Of a DNA stretch of 8,187 nt, positions 1-7,218 are shown in pieces. The DNA comes from Chitinophagaceae bacterium UBA2791 (GTDB lineage: Bacteria > Bacteroidota > Bacteroidia > Chitinophagales > Chitinophagaceae): positions 1-8,187 of the forward strand of contig DEHV01000059.1 of assembly GCA_002352105.1 (NCBI GenBank). Direction: 5' to 3'. How positions within the stretch are numbered: the first letter of the stretch is position 1; each line of letters begins with the position of its first letter. The notes under the pieces were generated by a model, which searched no databases, was not told where the DNA came from, and saw only the letters and a list, made by a program, of their open reading frames with translations. Position numbers and translations under genes: made by a program.

Positions 1-2067
1 TTTTCCTTGAAAGACAGGCGTCTTGTTTTTATCCAGGATAATGATATCTGCATCTTTTACCGGGCTGCCTTTTTTGTCTTTGACCATTGCTTCCAGCGTC
101 CAGTAAACAGCGTAACTGTGCTCCTGGTCGGTAGCTTCTACATCAAATGCCGCTCCGCGCACCTCATTAGAACGTAATTCGACGCCTTTTGCAAAACAAT
201 CGTCCCGTTCCGACCATCCCATCCGGATGGCCTTGAATTTCGGGTTTGGTTGAGAGGACCTAATAATGGTATTGTGATACAGTTTCGTATTGGCTGTTCC
301 TCCATAAGGAGTAGCCAGCCAGGCGGCCGGAACATTGGTAATGATCCGGTTATTATAGAACTGGCCGCCGAAGCCCCTGGTTCCGCCGCAAACATAAAAG
401 GCGGCAGCCAGCGCCTTCGAATCAGGATCGAGATGATCCACTACGATATCATTTCCGAAAATATAATTGTCGCCGCCGCTGGCGCTATAATATACCGCCC
501 AGGACATAGGAATATAGTTGTCCGGCTTGGGTTGATTGGCTACCGTTATCATGATCTTATTGCTGTAAAACCGGTTCCCGATGCAGCCATTTTTAGACCC
601 CGGTTTCGCATTGTAATCTGCTATCCTTATCGCCGCCGTGCTGTATTCTTCGTGTCCGTATTCGCAGGTTGGAGGAGAGGAGTGGATCTTAATGGTATTG
701 TTAAAGATGTCAATATAGCTTTGCCTGTAGATCTCTATGCCTGAACCGACCTCGGGCTCAATGATGTTATTAAAGATCTTTGAGCTGTCGCCCATCGCCA
801 TAATGCTGTAATGGTTGGTAACCATCTGGCGGTTTGCAAAGTAATTATGGTGTATGCTGGAATGTTTGCCTTTGAATACAAGGCATCCCTGCCCCCCGTA
901 AAATTCTGAAAAAGAAACTTCGGAGGGCGCATCCTGACCCCTGATATCTACCGCATAGAAGCTGCTGCCATGGCGGCTGATGATAAATGGCGATTTAACG
1001 TCAAACTTACAACTGACAATTGTTGCCTGGGGAACATCCACGGCGATGGTATTGATCCCTGAAGTGACGATCTTCAGGTTTTCCAGGACGACTTTCACCT
1101 CGTCGGCGGTAGATTGCACCCCCCAGGAAATAGCTCCCTCTACCCCATTTTCTATTGAGCCGTTTTTGATGGTCACTGTACCCCTTCCTTTTGCTACAGG
1201 GATCCCCGGCAAAGGCGTTCCTTTCTGTGGATCTTCCGTATAATCAAAGAATGCCGCGTACTTACTTTGGAAGAGATGGTCGTAGTGCCCCATGGCATAG
1301 GTTTTCCCTACAATGCCAATCCCTGCGTCAAAAGCCGGCCGTATATCTATTTCATCCACCAAACAGTCCGAATCTGCCCTGACGCGTATACGGTACTTGC
1401 CCGCAGGGAGTTTGTTGAGATGCGCAAATACATATCCCCCGCCCAATCGAGGCGATCTTTTTTCCACCGGGCTGCTGAGCAGTTTTCCGTCCGCATATTC
1501 GGTGATGCATCTGACCTCATTGCCTTTTTCATCTTCTACAAAAACGCTTACCTGCATTTCTTTAACCGGGTCTCTCAACTCAAAGGAATTTCTCCCCGTT
1601 ACGCCGCACATGGCGATATAAGAGCGATCGGCCACGGGAAGGTATACATAGGGCGACCTGACCTCGTCGCCCGGCTGTAAGCTCAACAACTTTTTGCCAA
1701 CAAATACATGTACTTCTTCGGTATTGACCACTTCGGCGCCCGGCGCCCTGGAAATATCCCATCCCGTTATTCCTTCTTCAAATCCCGAATTGGCAATATG
1801 ACCGTATTTACCGTCTGCATAACGGATCGTATACCCGTTCAGGTCGAGCGTAACGTCTTTTCCTAAAAAGATAGCGCTCGCCGGGCTGGAGATATCCTTT
1901 GTCAGTACATAAGTAGCTCCTGCCTTGCCGTAATATCCCGGACGGTCTACCGGTATTTCGTCTCCCGAAGGCTGCCGGTGCGTCGTTGGCTTGTATTGAG
2001 CAAGGCCAATAAACGAAGGCAAACAAAAAATGGCGATAAGCCCGGAATGGATAATTTTTCTCAGCAT
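1..2067 (-). CDS. Exported right-handed beta-helix protein, paralog 2 (3' end outside window)
   Basis: I read this frame codon by codon: it is open for 689 codons from ATG at 2067-2065 to the left edge with no stop, so the C-terminus lies outside the window. It starts MLRKIIHSGLIAIF, a signal peptide with a K/R n-region and probable cleavage after A23 (GLA|Q). Next come cap strands (TYVLTKDISSP, VTLDLNGYTIRYADG), then an inserted jelly-roll-like segment opening with NSGFEEG at residue 93 and ending near DEIDIRPAFDAG. A beta-helix follows with rungs such as IFNNTIKI and FYNNRIIT, and then the start of a C-terminal Ig-like domain (ATDQEHSYAVYWTL, around residue 645). It is a clear paralog of the neighbouring 753-residue protein, about 78% identical by hand count over the N-terminal 107 aligned residues and less in the helix. 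By comparison about 50 residues are missing. Beta-helix proteins beside SusC/SusD are often polysaccharide lyases, hydrolases or binding proteins; I cannot assign a family or substrate. It is secreted or periplasmic, with no lipobox. Confidence 0.9.
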   Translation of the reverse strand, partial: MLRKIIHSGLIAIFCLPSFIGLAQYKPTTHRQPSGDEIPVDRPGYYGKAGATYVLTKDISSPASAIFLGKDVTLDLNGYTIRYADGKYGHIANSGFEEGITGWDISRAPGAEVVNTEEVHVFVGKKLLSLQPGDEVRSPYVYLPVADRSYIAMCGVTGRNSFELRDPVKEMQVSVFVEDEKGNEVRCITEYADGKLLSSPVEKRSPRLGGGYVFAHLNKLPAGKYRIRVRADSDCLVDEIDIRPAFDAGIGIVGKTYAMGHYDHLFQSKYAAFFDYTEDPQKGTPLPGIPVAKGRGTVTIKNGSIENGVEGAISWGVQSTADEVKVVLENLKIVTSGINTIAVDVPQATIVSCKFDVKSPFIISRHGSSFYAVDIRGQDAPSEVSFSEFYGGQGCLVFKGKHSSIHHNYFANRQMVTNHYSIMAMGDSSKIFNNIIEPEVGSGIEIYRQSYIDIFNNTIKIHSSPPTCEYGHEEYSTAAIRIADYNAKPGSKNGCIGNRFYSNKIMITVANQPKPDNYIPMSWAVYYSASGGDNYIFGNDIVVDHLDPDSKALAAAFYVCGGTRGFGGQFYNNRIITNVPAAWLATPYGGTANTKLYHNTIIRSSQPNPKFKAIRMGWSERDDCFAKGVELRSNEVRGAAFDVEATDQEHSYAVYWTLEAMVKDKKGSPVKDADIIILDKNKTPVFQGK

Positions 2068-2102
2068 AATGATAGATTGAAAGGGTAATTCGTGTTGCTC
2101 TG

Positions 2103-2125
2103 GTCTTATAAGACGCAATAGACGC
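2103..2125. repeat. Small palindrome and direct repeat between the two beta-helix genes
   Basis: The 112-base gap between the two beta-helix genes (2068-2179) contains a perfect 12-bp palindrome, GTCTTATAAGAC at 2103-2114. It overlaps a direct repeat of AGACGC (2111-2116 and 2120-2125). It lies about 36 bases upstream of the start codon at 2067. It could be an operator or a weak RNA hairpin, but there is no T-tract after it and no convincing Bacteroidota -33/-7 promoter (TTTG and TAnnTTTG) around it. Nothing else is recognisable in the gap, and chance is a fair explanation. Confidence 0.3.
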
Positions 2126-2179
2126 TAAGAAGAAGACATGCCAGCAATGATAATTTAAGGAAGCATGCATTGCGGAAGT

Positions 2180-4441
2180 TTATTTTTTTATCTGGATGGA
2201 TACCTTGCTGTTTTTATTTAAAACCAGTTCCCTGGTCATTTTTCCTATTGCCAAAGTATATGGAGACAGGTATTTTCTGCTTTTGCCCTGGACCGAATAT
2301 TCGGGTAGTTCAATTTCAATGGTTCCTGTAGAATCTGTGATCATTTTGCGTACCTCCCGCTTATCCTTATCCAGTATGCTCAATTCCTGATTGGCAAGAG
2401 GGGTTAATTTCCTGTCCGTTATTTTCACCTGTAAGGTCCAATAAACGGTATAACTATGCTCCTGGTCGGTTGCCTGGATATCAAATGGGATGCCTTCGAA
2501 ATTGTTCGACCTGAACTGGATGTTTTTGGCGATGAACGCATCCCTGGCCAACCAGCCCATCCGGACGGGCTTAAATGCTTCGGAGGCATTTCTGGCTTTA
2601 ATGATAGTGTTATTAAATATTTTAGCGTTCCCTGCGCCGCCATACCTTGTAGCTACCCATATAGCCGGCACATTTGTGGTGATGCGGTTGTTGTAGAAAC
2701 TCCCGCCCAGGCTTTCTTCGCCGCCGCATATATAAAGCGCGGCTGTTTCGGTTTTCGACGCCGGGTTTGATTTCTCTATGGTTATTTCATTGCCAAATAC
2801 ATCGTCTTCACCGCCCGCTACGCTATAGAATACAGCAAAAGCCATGGGAATATAATTGGGGTGCGCATCCGGATAATCAATTGCATTGATGTGGATTTTG
2901 TTATTGTAAACCTTATTGCCAAAGGTCCCGCCCGGCGAACCGGGCCTGCGATGGTAATCAGCCATTCGAATGGCGTTGACGCTATAATCTTCGTGTCCAT
3001 ATTCGCAGGTTGGCGGCGAAGTTTTGATCCGGATCACATTGTTAAATATCTCGCAGTTCTGCGAAGGCCAGATCCCCGACCCCGTTTCCGGTTCAATCCT
3101 GTTTTCGTATATGCGAGAGCCGGCCCCCACTCCTCCTATGCTGTAGTGATTCGTAACCGTTTGTTTGTTTACGAATAAATTGTGATGAATATCAGATTTC
3201 CCGCCATTCGCGATCAGGCATCCCTGCCCGCCGATAAATTCCGAGTAGGCGATATCAGAAGGCTCCCTGCCGATAATGTTCACTGCGCTGAAACTGCAAT
3301 GCCTGTTAATGATAAAGGGATTTTCCACTTCAAACCTGCAATGGTAAATAGTAGCCTGCGGAAGTTCCAGCGCAACCGTATTTATTCCCGATGTTTTGAT
3401 TTTCACATTTTCCAGGATGATCCTGGTATTGCCGGCGGTAGACTGGATCCCCCAGGAGAGAATGCCTTCGGTTCCATTTTCGATAACCCCGTTTTTAATG
3501 GTGATGGTCCCGGCGCCGTTAACAACAGGTATGGAAGCATGCGGAATTCCGGCGCTGATGTCCTGCGTATAATCGAAAAATGCTATTCTGTTCCTGCAAT
3601 GGGATAAATGATAGTAATGGCCTTTTGCGGATGTTTTTTCCACGATCCCTATTCCTGCGTCCATTGCGGGACGGATGTCAATTTCATCGACCAGGCAATC
3701 GGTTTCGGCTTTTACGCGCACCCTGTATTTTCCCGCCGGCAGATTGTTCAGGTGCGCGTACAGAAATCCCCCTCCAAGCTCAGGCGCTTGTTTGATCAGG
3801 GGGCTGCTCGCCAGGGTGGTGTCCTGGTATTTTGTTGTCGTTTTTACCTCATCGCCCTGTTCGTCTTCTACGTAGATGCTTATTTTCATCTGGTTGGCCA
3901 TATTGCCTCCCATCGCGTGATAATCAAAACCTGTAACTCCGCAGATGGCAAAATAAGAACGGTTAGCGACGGGAAGATATACATAGGAAGAAGTGATCTC
4001 GTCGCCTTTTTTCAGGCTGAGGATCTTTTTCCCAATGAAAATATGCACGTCTGCGGTATTCACAACTTTCGCTCCGGGCGCTTTGGAGAGGTCCCATCCT
4101 TTTTCGCCCTCTTCAAATCCGGAATTGGCGATGTGGTTGTAATGGCCATCCGCATACCTGATCGTATACCCGTTAAGATCGAGGGTTACATCCCTGCCCA
4201 GGAAAATTGCGGTCATCGGGCTGGAGATATCTTTTGTCAGCACATAGGTTGTTCCCGGAACGCCATAATTTCCTGGTCCGCTGACAGGCGCTTCACCGGG
4301 CGCCAACGGACGGCTCTTCGTAGCTTTATATTGAGCAGCGGCAGGCAGGCCAAAAAAGGAAAGCAGGACGGTAAGACATACCATTGAATAGTTTGACGGC
4401 ATATTGTTGTTTATTGGCGCTGAACAGGTATTCCCATTCAT
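2180..4441 (-). CDS. Exported right-handed beta-helix protein, paralog 1 (complete, 753 aa)
   Basis: Complete gene. Layout: signal peptide ending PAAAQ at about residue 37; cap strands 65-97 (TYVLTKDISSP, LDLNGYTIRYADG); an inserted jelly-roll-like domain about 105-260 (opens NSGFEEGEKGW, closes DEIDIRPAMDAG), resembling carbohydrate-binding folds; a right-handed beta-helix about 310-650 with rungs such as ITIKNGVIENG, IFNNVIRIK and FYNNRITTN; and a C-terminal Ig/carboxypeptidase-regulatory-like domain about 665-753 (TPLANQELSILDKDK, DSTGTIEIELPEY). Blocks also seen in the downstream paralog include PPTCEYGHEDYS (476-487), IRMADY (491-496) and ATDQEHSYTVYW (657-668). The ATG at 4441 overlaps the esterase stop as ATGA, suggesting translational coupling. 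Met14 (4402) would give a tighter signal peptide and is a serious alternative start; neither n-region is basic. The fold is common in polysaccharide lyases, hydrolases and epimerases, but no known catalytic motif was recognised, so enzymatic activity is inference from context. There is no lipobox and no obvious type IX secretion tail (ends VSIQIKK). Confidence 0.93.
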   Translation of the reverse strand: MNGNTCSAPINNNMPSNYSMVCLTVLLSFFGLPAAAQYKATKSRPLAPGEAPVSGPGNYGVPGTTYVLTKDISSPMTAIFLGRDVTLDLNGYTIRYADGHYNHIANSGFEEGEKGWDLSKAPGAKVVNTADVHIFIGKKILSLKKGDEITSSYVYLPVANRSYFAICGVTGFDYHAMGGNMANQMKISIYVEDEQGDEVKTTTKYQDTTLASSPLIKQAPELGGGFLYAHLNNLPAGKYRVRVKAETDCLVDEIDIRPAMDAGIGIVEKTSAKGHYYHLSHCRNRIAFFDYTQDISAGIPHASIPVVNGAGTITIKNGVIENGTEGILSWGIQSTAGNTRIILENVKIKTSGINTVALELPQATIYHCRFEVENPFIINRHCSFSAVNIIGREPSDIAYSEFIGGQGCLIANGGKSDIHHNLFVNKQTVTNHYSIGGVGAGSRIYENRIEPETGSGIWPSQNCEIFNNVIRIKTSPPTCEYGHEDYSVNAIRMADYHRRPGSPGGTFGNKVYNNKIHINAIDYPDAHPNYIPMAFAVFYSVAGGEDDVFGNEITIEKSNPASKTETAALYICGGEESLGGSFYNNRITTNVPAIWVATRYGGAGNAKIFNNTIIKARNASEAFKPVRMGWLARDAFIAKNIQFRSNNFEGIPFDIQATDQEHSYTVYWTLQVKITDRKLTPLANQELSILDKDKREVRKMITDSTGTIEIELPEYSVQGKSRKYLSPYTLAIGKMTRELVLNKNSKVSIQIKK
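4438..4441 (-). other. ATGA stop/start overlap coupling esterase and beta-helix genes
   Basis: On the minus strand the esterase stop TGA (4440-4438) and the beta-helix ATG (4441-4439) share bases as ATGA. No Shine-Dalgarno sequence is seen in the A/T-rich esterase tail upstream. This arrangement fits translation by reinitiation, and supports the two genes lying on one transcript. If Met14 of the beta-helix gene is the true start, the overlap is only apparent and the genes are about 35 bases apart. Confidence 0.6.
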
Positions 4442-5607
4442 TTGATTGATGAAAAATGTTTTTTAATAAATGGCCAGGCGCCTTCCTTATAATACCAGTG
4501 TCCGGCAGGCCCCTCATATAATTCCGCTTTAGAGGACGCGCCTGCCGCAGCATATATCTTTTGCAAATGCGCGAATGCCTTTCTTGTTTCAGCTATTGGG
4601 AAAATATGGTCTTCTACGCCATTCAGCGCGCAAAAGGCCCGCGGGCATATGAGTCCGGCTACATCGCCCATTTCGCCAAGGTCTGCTATTCCGGGGATGT
4701 AGTTGCAGTCGCAGTGGGCAATCGTTCCGATGCTTCCATAAAAAGTGCAGAAAGCCGAACCTGGCGCTGCAACAGCGATCCTGGGGTCGCAGGCCGCTGC
4801 AAACAAAGAAACCGTTCCTCCCCCGGAGTTTCCTGTTATAGCGATCCTGTTCTCATCGACGGGCAAGTTCTTCACTGCCCAGTCGATGATCTTCGATATG
4901 TCCCAAACCCTGTCTCCAATAGGCGTTCTGCCGACCAGCAGGTCCTTCATCAGTTGATCGCGGCATGAAAATGAATTGCCCTCTTTCTTATCATATTCTG
5001 AGCGTGTTGCTCCGAATGCCCTGACAGTGGGAGCAATGGTGATATATCCTTCGGACACTGACTGAGCGGCAATACTCCTATTCGCTTTTTCAGTCGGCTC
5101 TTTCCCTGCTACGCGGGGATAAATACCGTCATACAGATCGGCGTTTCTTCCATGCCCATGGGGCGTAAGCGTTAGCGGTAGCTTTCCCGGTTTATTTTTA
5201 GGGAAGAGTATAACAACAGGCAATGGAACGGAAGGCTCCGTCCAAATTATCCAGTGTTCGCGAATGCAGAAGCCCAGATCCACCGAATCCTTTTTTTCCG
5301 CCTTGGGCTCATAGCCGGTCAACTGGCGTCCGATCTTGTCCAGGCCCAGCGCCGATCTTAATTTTGGCAAGAATGCTTTTTTCCAGGCCTCAACATCCTT
5401 AGCGCTTTTTCCGTCAAACGCATATTTCATCGCCGCGGCGCCGTATTGCCTGTCGAAATGATCCTTCATTCCAAATGAGTCCCTGGTTTCAGCCGGCAGC
5501 TTATGATTATCCCTGGCATTGCTGCGTTGCGCTATTGCCGTTGCGAAGAGAAGCATGCCGGGCAAAATGAACAGAAACCGCAGGTAAAAGCTTGCGCTTC
5601 TTTTCAT
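4438..5607 (-). CDS. Exported alpha/beta-hydrolase, probable carbohydrate esterase (acetyl-xylan-esterase type)
   Basis: 389 residues with an N-terminal signal peptide (MKRSASFYLRFLFILPG, cleavage likely after A26 in AIA|Q) and no lipobox. The alpha/beta-hydrolase core shows an oxyanion-type HGHG at 150-153, the nucleophile elbow GNSGGG with Ser261, a probable acid Asp333 in NGVEDHIFP, and a probable His370 in GPAGHWYY. A complete Ser-Asp-His triad is therefore visible. Length and layout, with a long N-terminal extension before the core, resemble the bacterial Abhydrolase_7/acetyl-xylan-esterase and dienelactone-hydrolase-related proteins common in polysaccharide utilisation loci. The likely role is removal of acetyl or similar ester substituents from a glycan in the periplasm or at the surface; the exact ester is not determinable. 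It is unusually rich in cysteine (for example CDC at 299-301), so disulfides are possible after export. It follows susD by 82 bases and overlaps the next gene by 4. A peptidase or lipase of the same fold is less likely given the neighbours. Confidence 0.88.
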   Translation of the reverse strand: MKRSASFYLRFLFILPGMLLFATAIAQRSNARDNHKLPAETRDSFGMKDHFDRQYGAAAMKYAFDGKSAKDVEAWKKAFLPKLRSALGLDKIGRQLTGYEPKAEKKDSVDLGFCIREHWIIWTEPSVPLPVVILFPKNKPGKLPLTLTPHGHGRNADLYDGIYPRVAGKEPTEKANRSIAAQSVSEGYITIAPTVRAFGATRSEYDKKEGNSFSCRDQLMKDLLVGRTPIGDRVWDISKIIDWAVKNLPVDENRIAITGNSGGGTVSLFAAACDPRIAVAAPGSAFCTFYGSIGTIAHCDCNYIPGIADLGEMGDVAGLICPRAFCALNGVEDHIFPIAETRKAFAHLQKIYAAAGASSKAELYEGPAGHWYYKEGAWPFIKKHFSSIK

Positions 5608-5656
5608 AAAAAAAAATTTAATGAAACAACCCGTATAACAAAGCTGCCATACGGGT
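5608..5656 (-). terminator. Intercistronic hairpin with T-run between susD and esterase
   Basis: Read on the minus strand, ACCCGTAT (5656-5649) pairs perfectly with ATACGGGT (5636-5629) across a 12-base loop. The hairpin is followed about 12 bases later by nine consecutive T (5616-5608) that touch the esterase ATG. This is weaker than a standard intrinsic terminator, where the T-run abuts the stem. It could act as a partial terminator or as an RNA-stabilising or processing stem, lowering enzyme expression relative to the SusC/SusD pair. Such an expression step is known for some sus-type operons; here it is inference. Confidence 0.4.
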
Positions 5657-5689
5657 CATTAAAGTTTATCGTCGTGGGACTATTGCGCG

Positions 5690-7198
5690 TTAATCCAATT
5701 CCGGCGGGAATATTCCCTGGCGGGGATGCAGTTTCGGCAGGTCGGCTTTCTGATCCCACCATACCTTGCTCATCAGGGTATTGCCTTTTGATAGTTTACC
5801 GATCGCCACGGCTACATTATCGCCATTTTGTAATGTCTCTGCAACAGGATAGGTGAGCCTGCGCGGAATATTTCCTTCGGTATCTCCGAGTACGGAGCCC
5901 GTCCAGATGCGTGGATAGCCTGTTCTTCTGAATTCGGCCCAGGCTTCATAGGTATTGTAATAGATCCCCAACCATTTTTGTACGATGATCTGCTCCAGTC
6001 TTTCTTCCTCGGCGCCGGCGAGTATTCCCGACGGCGAAACCAGGTAATCGGCGATATCGCCTTCGGCTACGCCGTATTGACTCATAGCTGCCTGTATTCC
6101 GCTGGCAAAGAGATCTTGCGCATCTTCCGAACTGATGCCAGCCAGGGCCGCTTCAGCTCTTAAAAAGAACACTTCTGCCGCATTCATAACAATGATATTA
6201 TAAACCGGTTGCAGGAAGGAAGTAGCCATACGCGCTACGGAATCAGTGGCATAGCGATCCGCCAGTTCCACGCCGCCCTGGAGCGGTACTCCCCGGTATC
6301 CGGCGATGGGCGAATTAGCCGGCCTTGCAAAAAGCGGCAACCGGGGATCATTCAGGGCCTTAAGATTATCGGTCAGCGTAAACGAAACCAGCATGTTGTT
6401 GGGTTGCGTAAGATTGCGCGTATAAAACGCATTGTTATTTGATGCATTTCCATCATCCACCGTAGCCAGGAATACATTTTCAGCATTTGTCGTGATCAAA
6501 GGCTGAGACAAAACTTCCGTAATGTGTTGGGCGGCTAAAGAGGGATTAGCATACCGCACGCGCATAGCCATCCGTAAGCGCAATGAATTCGCCAGTTTTC
6601 TCCATCTTTCCGCATTGCCCTTTAATAAAAGATCTGCATTGCCAAAAGAGATCTGCGTAGAAGCGGCATCCAGTTGATCAGCGGCTTCTTTTAACTCTTT
6701 CAACAAATCCTTATAAATATCTTCCTGCGCGTCGTATTTGGGCAGCATAACGATCTCGTCCACGTTGTTCAGCGCATCGAAATAGGGCAAATCGCCATAG
6801 CAGTCTGTCAATTTCTGGAAAAACATGGCTTTGGCAATGCGCGCCATGGCGTTTTGATTTGACAGTAAGGGATTTTCTGATGTAAGACGCATTACTTCAG
6901 CCAGGTTGATCAGGTAGTTCCTGTAATAGCTGTTGTATGGATTGCCCCAGTCTCTTTCAAGGAAAATATTTCCAGCCGAAGGGTTCCTGTAATATCCGGA
7001 ATAATCTGAAATAAGGCCATGGGTAGCCTGGTCAAACACCCCGCCCCGTATGGCAGAAGCAAACAGGAGGCTCGGCTGAATAACCTCTTTGGTAATCAGC
7101 GTGGGATTGGTATTGATCTCCTTAAAATCCTTGGTGCAACTCCCGGTTGCCAATATCGCTAACGCGACAATGGCGACTTTTATATTTTTTGGTAACAT
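5690..7198 (-). CDS. SusD/RagB-like outer-membrane lipoprotein (SusD-like_2 type)
   Basis: Complete, 502 residues, close to the usual SusD length. It begins with a lipoprotein signal peptide whose lipobox ATGSC gives lipidated Cys21, followed by TKDFKEINTNP, a typical SusD N-terminus. Characteristic helical segments follow: RIAKAMFFQKLTDCYGDLPY (120-139), KGNAERWRKLANSLRLRMAM (193-212), MNAAEVFFLRAEAAL (338-352), GIYYNTYEAWAEFRRTGYPR (411-430), then IPRRLTYPVAETLQN (444-458) and KVWWDQ (478-483). The last two blocks and PSLLFASAI near residue 42 point to the SusD-like_2 branch rather than classical SusD. The protein sits on the outer leaflet of the outer membrane, binds glycan and forms the lid over the SusC channel. 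It starts 20 bases after the susC-like stop; a short GGAAAA lies about 9 bases before its ATG. The ligand is unknown. Confidence 0.96.
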   Translation of the reverse strand: MLPKNIKVAIVALAILATGSCTKDFKEINTNPTLITKEVIQPSLLFASAIRGGVFDQATHGLISDYSGYYRNPSAGNIFLERDWGNPYNSYYRNYLINLAEVMRLTSENPLLSNQNAMARIAKAMFFQKLTDCYGDLPYFDALNNVDEIVMLPKYDAQEDIYKDLLKELKEAADQLDAASTQISFGNADLLLKGNAERWRKLANSLRLRMAMRVRYANPSLAAQHITEVLSQPLITTNAENVFLATVDDGNASNNNAFYTRNLTQPNNMLVSFTLTDNLKALNDPRLPLFARPANSPIAGYRGVPLQGGVELADRYATDSVARMATSFLQPVYNIIVMNAAEVFFLRAEAALAGISSEDAQDLFASGIQAAMSQYGVAEGDIADYLVSPSGILAGAEEERLEQIIVQKWLGIYYNTYEAWAEFRRTGYPRIWTGSVLGDTEGNIPRRLTYPVAETLQNGDNVAVAIGKLSKGNTLMSKVWWDQKADLPKLHPRQGIFPPELD

Positions 7199-7218
7199 AT
7201 AATCAATTTTCCAGTAGG

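Noticed and set aside
1..2067. The left-hand beta-helix gene as a pseudogene or truncated copy
   Set aside because: The frame was read through all 689 codons without a stop or frameshift. It is cut only by the window edge.
2021..2067. Lipobox at Cys15 of the second beta-helix protein
   Set aside because: The residue before the Cys is Phe (AIFC), which does not fit a lipobox; an ordinary signal peptidase I site after GLA is better.
2144..2172. Terminator after the complete beta-helix gene
   Set aside because: Only a 6-bp inverted repeat (GCAATG/CATTGC) with an 18-base loop and no T-tract is present.
2180..2260. Type IX secretion C-terminal domain on the complete beta-helix protein
   Set aside because: The C-terminus (VLNKNSKVSIQIKK) is the last strand of the Ig-like domain, and the usual conserved T9SS motifs are not seen.
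3608..4387. 259-codon open frame on the plus strand inside the beta-helix gene
   Set aside because: It lies entirely antisense to a well-supported gene, its translation shows no domain or signal pattern, and shorter similar shadows lie opposite the paralog (250-744, 1267-1680). It is a by-product of codon use.
5613..5642. Possible Bacteroidota promoter before the esterase (TTTG, 18 bases, TAAATTTT)
   Set aside because: The -7 element lacks the final G, and transcription would begin at or inside the start codon. It overlaps the hairpin and is better explained by A/T-rich sequence.
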